Of a stretch of DNA of 64,000 nucleotides, positions 57,695-64,000 are shown one piece after another. Under the pieces are notes generated by a model. The model had not been told where the DNA came from and did no database searches. It worked only from the letters and a program-made list of their open reading frames with translations. Source of the stretch: Cristatella mucedo. Its lineage: Eukaryota > Bryozoa > Phylactolaemata > Cristatellidae. Position 1 is the first letter of the stretch. Each line of letters starts with the position of its first letter. The DNA lies in assembly GCA_009760855.2 (NCBI GenBank), contig WPIO01000062.1:2259001-2323000 (forward strand), given 5' to 3'. The position numbers and the translations under genes were made by a program.

Positions 57695-57817
57695 GAAGAG
57701 TACTATGCGACCCATCAATACTTCCTTACCAAGCGATCACTCTATCTTGTGCTCTGGAAAATCACCGACGGCCCCAATGCTATGAGAGGCATTAGGCAGT
57801 GGCTTGGCAACATCCAG
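57695..57817 (+). CDS. LRRK1: LRRK1-like ROCO protein, exon 11 of window (ROC)
   Basis: Forty-one residues continue ROC after switch II: EEYYATHQYFLTKRSLYLVL then WKITDGPNAMRGIRQWLGNI. This matches the LRRK family segment in which the phosphate-sensing switch is followed by a hydrophobic strand (RSLYLVLW) and a helix ending WL.NI. The acceptor is GCTCTTGCAG ending at 57694. The donor is CAG|GTTTGC after 57817. Both borders are in phase 0. The intron that follows is only 215 bp; a long open frame crossing it is in a different frame from this exon. Confidence 0.93.
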
Positions 57818-58032
57818 GTTTGCTAGCTCTTCGCCGCCGCGTGCCGCCTCGTCGGCCCCTCGCTCGCGTGCGCTCGGCTGTGCGCCTGGCCATGCTTCTC
57901 GGCGAGGGCTTTCGGCGCCTGCTCACTGTACGGCAAGGCAAAGCCGTAAAGCAGTGGCCCTGCTCTGATGCACTCCTTGCGCTCGGTCGCCTCGTGCGCT
58001 GGCTCGTCTACCTGTGGCTCCGTCGTTGGCAG

Positions 58033-58273
58033 ACCAGGGCGCCCGACTCGCCCGTGATTATAATTGGCACTCACCTGGATCAGGCAGCCGGCAAGGTGGC
58101 CGTCGAAAAGATGCAGGCCCTTATCGAGTCGCAGCTCATGCACGATCCCGAGCCAAACAAGAAAGGTCTGCCAATCGTGTATGGACACGCAGAGATCAGC
58201 TGCAAGAACGCCGGCGACGTCAAGAGGACTCTGAGCTTGATTTACGAAGCGGCCTGGGCGCTGCTTGCCCCAG
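58033..58273 (+). CDS. LRRK1: LRRK1-like ROCO protein, exon 12 of window (ROC C-terminal part)
   Basis: About 80 residues hold the guanine-specificity motifs. SPVIIIGTHLDQ contains the G4 motif THLD (58069-58080), the family's version of [NT]KxD. HAEISCKNAGD contains the G5 motif SCK. The C-terminal helix ending AAWALLAP leads towards COR. The acceptor is CGTTGGCAG ending at 58032 (phase 0), and the donor is CCCCAG|GTGAGT after 58273 (phase 1). With exons 9-11 this gives a complete ROC domain with all five GTPase motifs, so GTP binding is expected. Confidence 0.93.
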
Positions 58274-58734
58274 GTGAGTGGCACCCACACGCACATGGGT
58301 GTGCTGACGCGTCTGCTCACGGCCACGGGGTGCTCGGCGCGTGCGCAACCTGCTTACACTGACTTGTCGCCATCGTCGTAGCTGCCGGTTCTGCCTGCCG
58401 GTTGTCGCTGCTTGCACCAGTTGTCAGTGACGTCACGTTGGTGTGCGGCCTGTGTTAGGAAGTGGGTGTAAGGGTACGTGCACGCTTGTTGCACACGTGC
58501 ACGATCTCATGCACGCTTGTTGCATGTTAGAGACTCATAGTCACCCGTTGGTTCCAGCATTCGCTCTGATCGTGCTGGATGCACCAATGCCAATCGTTGT
58601 TAAAGGGCTACCCATGTTCGTTTACTGCTGGTCTGCTTGTGAGAGCCACGACAGGAAGTGATGCAGCCGTCACTGCTACAAGATCAAGCTGTTTGAATAG
58701 CAAGCAGCTGGGTGCCTGCTCGTAGACATGCCTA

Positions 58735-61140
58735 CAGCCTTTTAGAAAGGTGCTGGGAATGACCTGAGGCTAAGGATATAGTTATGATGTTAGTTATGCA
58801 TGGCAGTAGCAAACCGATGCATCGTACAAGCATGGCAAGAGAAATATGGTTCAGTGGACTAGTTGTCATCTTTAATTGGAATACAAACTTCTGAATGAGG
58901 TCACTCGTGGCCTCCTTGAATGTAGATATTGAGGTGCTGCATGGACTCGAGGGACACGATTCCAAAGGAGATGCTGCTACCCTAGGGATGGAGTCCCTGA
59001 TCTTGTCTATATTGTTGACAAAGAAGCTAGATAAGCGATCAGCAAGATTATTGCTATGATCATTTTTAAGGAGCTATCCTGGGAGCGGTTAAGGAGATGG
59101 TTGACAGTAGACATCAGCATCTATGGATTGTCCATCAGTTATTCAACAATGTTTTTATAGAAGCTGGATTTAGCCTTTGCCAGGATCGATTGATACGATC
59201 TACTGTAGTCCTGTTACGCCTGTCGATAAACAGTAAGTACTGGTCTTTTGCATGCTTTTTCAAGCTTACTCTTAGTAGACTGTTTTAATGTGTGCGGTAT
59301 ACCACAGGCCGTCTGGGTGAGCGAAAATAGTGTGCTTAGTCAGAGGTGCAAAATTGTTGAGAATATGTCAGCTAATGTCGTGTTGTACTAATCTACGAAT
59401 GACGACTGGCCAGAAGGAGGATTGAGCATTAGGGGCAAAGAAGATATTCTTGCACGAAGAGCATCCGATGTCAAGGGTCTTGAGGTTTCACGATTCACGG
59501 GTGAAGAGGGCACACACTGTAGACGGAATGAGATCTGCATGTGGTCAGATAAGCGGAATTCGGTAATAATTAGTGTTGATAGCGTGCAATTTTAACAGAA
59601 AATTTGGTCGAGTGTGTGACCCTTAATGTGAGTAGGACCATGCATATAAGCCACGAGAGATAATGAGTCAGCCAGTGCACGGAATTTGGTGCTGAAGGCA
59701 TCAGATAGGTTATCAAAATGAATTTTGAAATTACTGCGGAACGAGGAAAGATTGATTTCTTGCACACAGAATCGAAATGAGATAACAAATATCTGAGATA
59801 AAGGATGACTTGGTACCTGGTGGCGATAGAATGCTGCCGCTATTTGTAGCTTGTTTTGCAATGAAATAATAATAACAATAATAATAATAATACTGCACTT
59901 GATAAAGTGCCCACAGAGAACTTAATCTCTTTCTAGGCGCTTTACATTTGCTGCAAAGGGAAATGCAATTGAATGGTAAGTAAAATCATGCTTGAATAAC
60001 AAACAAAAAGAATAATATAGTTAGGGGTGACATGCACAGGGTCAGCATGCAAATGTGGTTAGTGGCAGCATGCACAGTGTCAGCACGCATAAGCACATCA
60101 AGGACGAATCACAGGGACCCACTAAAGGCTGTCCTAAATAGGTGTGTTTTTAAGTTCCTTTTAAATGTGGTCAGGTCAGGGGATGTTCTGACGCAGGTCG
60201 GGAGGGAGTTCCAGGCTTTGGGAGCATATGAACTAAATGCACGGTCTCCAAAGGATTTAAGGTTTGTACGAGGAATTTTTAGACTGTTGGATTCCGAAAA
60301 GCGGGTGGTACGATGCTTGGCCTGATGGGGGAGTATATCGAAGAGATAAGCTGGAGCCATAGAATGAAGGGACCTAAAAGTGAGTGACAAAACTTGAAGT
60401 CAATCCGTTGCTTGACTGGTAGCCAGTGCAGGTCGGCGAGAAGTGGAGTAATGTGGCAACTGTGACGCTCACGACAGACAAGCCTAGCTGCAGAGTTTTG
60501 CACCTGCTGCAATCGCCTGATCGCACATGCTGGTAGGCCAGTAAGCAGTGAGTTGCAGAAATCAAGACAGGATGTCACGAATGCATGGACCAACTTAGAC
60601 GTGGTATCCTTATCTAAACAAGCCCGAATTTTAGCAATGTTATGAAGCTGAAAATAGGCAGATTTGACTGTGGAGCTGATATGGTCGTCTAACGAGAGGT
60701 CGCTTTGGAATATGACACCTAGATTTCGAGCTGATTCGACAGGAGATATGCTGGCAGAGCCAATTTTGAGAGACAGCCTTTCCAATCCCTTAATGGCACT
60801 GGGTTTTCCCATAACTAGTAAGTTAGTTTTATCATCGTTTAGTTTTAGAAAATTTGCTGCCATCCATATGGGGATGTCATCAATGCATGCAAATCAAAGC
60901 AATAGATTCGAAAGACTGCTTCGAAGGGACTGTAAACAGCTTGAAATTGACGAATGAGCTTGTAGTATTGGCGACACCACCACCACTTCTGATTGATCTT
61001 GCAGTATGAAAGAAGGAGTAGCCATATGGAGTTGCATCGTTAATGGGCAGGCATTTAACCTATTTTTAGCTAGGTCTCGGTCCAAACGAGCAGATTGAGG
61101 TCTTTTTAAGAAACTATGCCTATTATTAACCGTTATTGAA
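58735..61140 (-). mobile_element. L2-like LINE, 5' half, interrupted by another LINE
   Basis: Minus-strand sequence matches the RT-upstream and endonuclease region of the copy at 47380-48960. Remains include FKIHFDNLSDAFSTKFRALA and HIKGHTLDQIF near 59592-59861. After the nested element (59863-60893), further 5' sequence continues at about 60897-61140 with the shared AATAGATTCGAAAGACT and GAGGTCTTTTT words. It has no 3' half or tail and is non-coding. Confidence 0.75.
59863..60893 (-). mobile_element. L2-like LINE, 5'-truncated, nested in the 58735-61140 copy
   Basis: An AAT-repeat tail is followed by RT in reverse orientation. The C-terminal part is open at 60109-60390, and the N-terminal part ([20 protein letters not shown] onward) at 60279-60863. 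A single missing base near 60391 separates the two frames. The 5' truncation lies at the ACIDDI-equivalent position. Confidence 0.88.
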
Positions 61141-62150
61141 GTAAGAAGGTGGCAAAGCCGACAGGCAGTCTGCCAGACAGTCAGCATAAGCTAGGAGTGG
61201 CAGAGCCCAAGTGGCAATCAGTTGCATCAGCTAAGCATTATGGCTGATTCATGAGCAGCAAGTGCATTATGCTGCAAGCTGAGAAAGCTGTAGTGCTGGC
61301 AGTGGCTTCTGCTATACAAAAATATGAGGGTCTGATGAATGACCCGTGACCGCTACGTGCCTCTAGGATGTTGATTGCATGGTCCTACACGAGCTAGTCG
61401 TCTCTTTAGGCGCACACACAGTTTCATATTTTTGGAGTGCTATTGCAAATGAGTGCACTTTTAAATTGTTGAGAGTTCTGGCACCTCGGCTTGGTTCATT
61501 TGGTTTTATCCTTTGTCTAACGTTGTATCGCCATGACCAGAGGCTGAAAGAAGCGTAACTTTCCGAGTCACAGCCTCCTACCTTTCCATATTGCTGTCAC
61601 CACCTCTGTCTGCTGCAGCTTGTTCTAACGCATCATATCCAGGTCTTTTGTACATCCACTTGCGTTTTCATTCGTTCTTTTTCCAAGAATTTTGTATCTG
61701 AAGTGCACAGGATCACGAGCAGTCCTAGCACTCCATTTGCTTGTTACATTTTCATTGAATGCAGCTCCTTCGTGTTGCTGTGCACATGTTTACTTATGGG
61801 ATATGTGACTGCTGGAGCCTGCCTAACAAATGAGTTTATCCTTGCAGGGCTCTATCGTGTCCATATTGCTTGTAAATAAAAAATATAAACATCTTTATGC
61901 ATATTGATAGTTTAATATAGGGCTAATAGAGGCTAGATGGGTCTTTGTTGAATGTTCTGCTTAGTGAAGTAAGAGAAAGTTAATCGATCTACACTAAGTT
62001 AAACCGTCCTCGAGGCTTGACTTAGTGATTGGCCTGGCCTGAAGCCAACGTTTTGGCAATCCAGAAATTGTCGTGTTGGTACCATGCTTGCTCACTTTCT
62101 ATTGCATGATTAATACTATTATAGGATAGTAGTCTTACCACTATGTTCAG

Positions 62151-62283
62151 GTAGCAAGACTACCAAGCTGCTCGAGCAGAAGATACCGGCTGTGTACGTG
62201 CAGCTGGCTACCATCGTTGGCGACCTTGCCGAGAAGCAGCGGCTTGCTAAAAGGGATCCCGTGCTTACCACCGAAGACTACCA
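62151..62283 (+). CDS. LRRK1: LRRK1-like ROCO protein, exon 13 of window (start of COR)
   Basis: About 44 residues begin the COR (C-terminal of ROC) domain: TTKLLEQKIPAVYVQLATIV then GDLAEKQRLAKRDPVLTTED. The pattern L..Q.IP..Y..L, a charged helix, then VLTxxxY is the usual start of COR in LRRK proteins. The acceptor is CTATGTTCAG ending at 62150 (phase 1, matching exon 12). The donor is CCA|GTAAGT after 62283 (phase 2). COR mediates dimerisation and couples ROC to downstream domains. The rest of COR and any kinase domain lie beyond the window. Confidence 0.9.
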
Positions 62284-63950
62284 GTAAGTCAGCAGAGTAG
62301 TCGTGTCCACCTGTCATTCGTAAATTGCCTCTCTTCAAGCAAGTAGGCTCTATTCACAGTGTTGGATTTGACTTCTCTGTCAAGTTGTGTGAGATATGCA
62401 GTCATCATTCACCAATTCGTCATTAGTACCGGTAATTCTTGTAAGCTACTACTCTGGTGTTACTGAGAATGGCATTTCTTGTCAATCTTTGTATTCATCT
62501 CATGTTACTGTACATGTCGATCGTATAACTTGAGTGTTCACATGCTGATGAACTAGCTAATTTTGCCGGGGCTTTCATTGTTATTTAGTAATTGTACGTC
62601 AATGACCCTTAGTTGCTTGCATACATTTTGAAGTGTGTAAATGTGCTCAAGTCGAGAGCATACTGGGTACATTTGAGAAATATCGGAGGACATGAACACC
62701 GAAACTCTGCAGCTAGGCTTGTCTGTCGTGAGCGTCGTAGTTGCCACATCACACCACTTCTTGCCGACCCCTACTGGCTCTCAATCAAGCAGCCCATTTA
62801 CTTCATGGTTCTGTCACTTACTATTAGGTCTCTTCATTCTCTGGCTGCAGCCTACCTATCAGATCCACTCCCCCACCAGGCTCAGCATCGTACCACCTGC
62901 TTTTCGGAATCTAGCTGCTTACCTATACCTCGTACAAACCTCAAATCATTTGGAGACCGTGCCTTTAGTTCGTATGCTCCCAAAGCCTGGAACTCACTCC
63001 CTACTTCCGTCACGATATCCCCTGACTTGATTTAAAAGGAAATTTAAAACGCATCTACTGAGGACAGCATTTAGTGGGTCCCTGTGATTCGTCCTTTATG
63101 TGCTTGTGTGTGCTGACACTAACCACACTTGCATGCTGACTCTGTGCATGTCACCCTTAACCATGTTTTTCATGTTGTTTATCAAGCATGATACCACTCA
63201 CCACTCGATCGTGTTTCCTTTGCGGCAATGTAAAGCGCCCAGAAAGAGATTTAGTTCTCTGAGGTGCTTTATGAAGTTTATTATTATTATTATTGTTAAA
63301 GCCCTCTGGTGTCTGTTAATGTGACTCGTAATACTGTCCCCTTGTATAAGTGTGCAAAATATTAGCTTTAATGGGTCGGTAATTTCTGTGTCAATGCAAC
63401 CAATTAATAACAATTAATTTTTACCGATATACATTGCAGGCTGTAGCGCTATTGCATAGTGTTCCATTTCAAGTTTATTCTTTCACATGCTGTCAGACTT
63501 TACTTGGTTTAATAGCTGCAGTTTTTCAAGTGATTTTTGCCAGAGCTGTTATTCACATGTTAAGGAAATTTTTGTATTATTGATTTTTAAAAACTTCCCG
63601 CATGTGTTTTTATTTTGTACTGCTAATGTTTAGTCAGTAATGTTAAGAGTATGGAGAGAGTCTAGTGCTATGAAAGAAGCAGCCGTTGTAGAGAAGAAAT
63701 TTTCCCAGCTGCCTTTCATTGCACTAGTGAGCAACGTTGATCTCACGACCAGCATTTGCTGCAACTTTGCCCCAGTCCACAAGCAAGGCTTTAGAAGTCA
63801 CGTAGGAACTCGTTGGCAGAGCCTCCGGGACAGTGTGAGACGCTCAGAAGCAGGCTTACTTTTAAGATTCCCGTGACCTATCACCCACACGTTATGACAA
63901 CAAAGCCTGTTACTAAAGCTCTGCTTTATGTTTCTTGGTGACAACTGCAG
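62284..63950 (+). other. Sequence after exon 13 (intronic, with a LINE)
   Basis: This stretch includes the LINE at 62698-63297. No further COR exon with a clean phase-2 acceptor was found here. A short exon of about 70-90 bp would be expected if 63951-64000 is coding. I see nothing else supportable in 63300-63950. Confidence 0.5.
62698..63297 (+). mobile_element. L2-like LINE, 5'-truncated
   Basis: It starts at [20 protein letters not shown] and runs through [19 protein letters not shown] deletion breaks the frame near 63030. The 3' UTR and terminus follow (AAAGAGATTTAGTTCTCTGA and an ATT repeat to 63297). Confidence 0.85.
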
Positions 63951-64000
63951 GCGGTAGTAAAAAATAATGGGACTCTCTTGGCTTTCCGTTCGTGGAAGCT
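63951..64000 (+). CDS. Possible further COR exon, cut by the window end
   Basis: After a good acceptor (GACAACTGCAG ending at 63950), the frame beginning at 63951 reads AVVKNNGTLLAFRSWK. This resembles the COR segment with the consensus GTLLHF. Entry would be phase 0, whereas exon 13 leaves in phase 2, so at least one unseen exon would have to lie between them. This is a suggestion only. Confidence 0.35.

Larger units (their letters stand above)
58274..62150 (+). other. Intron 12 of the LRRK1-like gene
   Basis: This 3.9-kb phase-1 intron is largely an inverted LINE (58735-61140) with another LINE nested in it. 58280-58730 and 61140-62150 show no feature I recognise. Confidence 0.75.

Noticed and set aside
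57799-58362. 187-codon plus-strand frame taken as one exon
   Set aside because: Only its 58033-58273 part is ROC. The first part is the 215-bp intron, and exon 11 is read in another frame with good GT..AG borders.

Overview
This is animal (metazoan) genomic DNA. Its coding exons are short with GT..AG borders, its introns reach about 21 kb, and it carries a rhodopsin-family GPCR, long dinucleotide microsatellites, tRNA-derived SINEs and an L2/CR1-type LINE family. A marine invertebrate is plausible, but the sequence alone does not fix the phylum.

One large plus-strand gene runs through almost the whole window. Thirteen exons between 1720 and 62283 splice into one open frame of 3110 coding bases (about 1036 codons), and the phases agree at all twelve junctions. 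In order the product has ankyrin repeats (exons 1-3), leucine-rich repeats (exons 3-8), a ROC GTPase domain (exons 9-12) and the start of a COR domain (exon 13, possibly 63951-64000). This is the order of LRRK1-type ROCO proteins. The 5' start, the rest of COR and any kinase domain lie outside the window.

Inside the 21.4-kb intron 6, on the opposite strand, is a complete intronless class A GPCR gene (27493-28638, 381 aa). It lacks several of the usual family signature residues.

The rest of the introns is largely repeats. At least 20 fragments of one L2/CR1-like non-LTR retrotransposon (endonuclease plus reverse transcriptase, ATT-repeat tail) occupy roughly a quarter of the window by rough addition, concentrated at 35.7-41.4 kb, 43.2-49 kb, 52-54 kb and 56.8-63.3 kb. 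All are truncated or broken, and several are nested, two with an apparent 11-bp target-site duplication. Two tRNA-like SINE families are interspersed. SINE A has a 3' end resembling the tail of the L2-like LINE, which suggests that the LINE mobilises it. SINE B has a near-canonical Pol III box B. Base pairs about 440-1480 hold a diverged array with a period near 170 bp. Long (CT)n, (GT)n, (AG)n and (TA)n tracts sit in the introns, two of them very close to splice sites.

The two host genes have no evident shared pathway. The GPCR is simply nested in the LRRK-like gene. Exon borders were set by hand from splice consensus, phase and domain continuity; transcript data would settle them.
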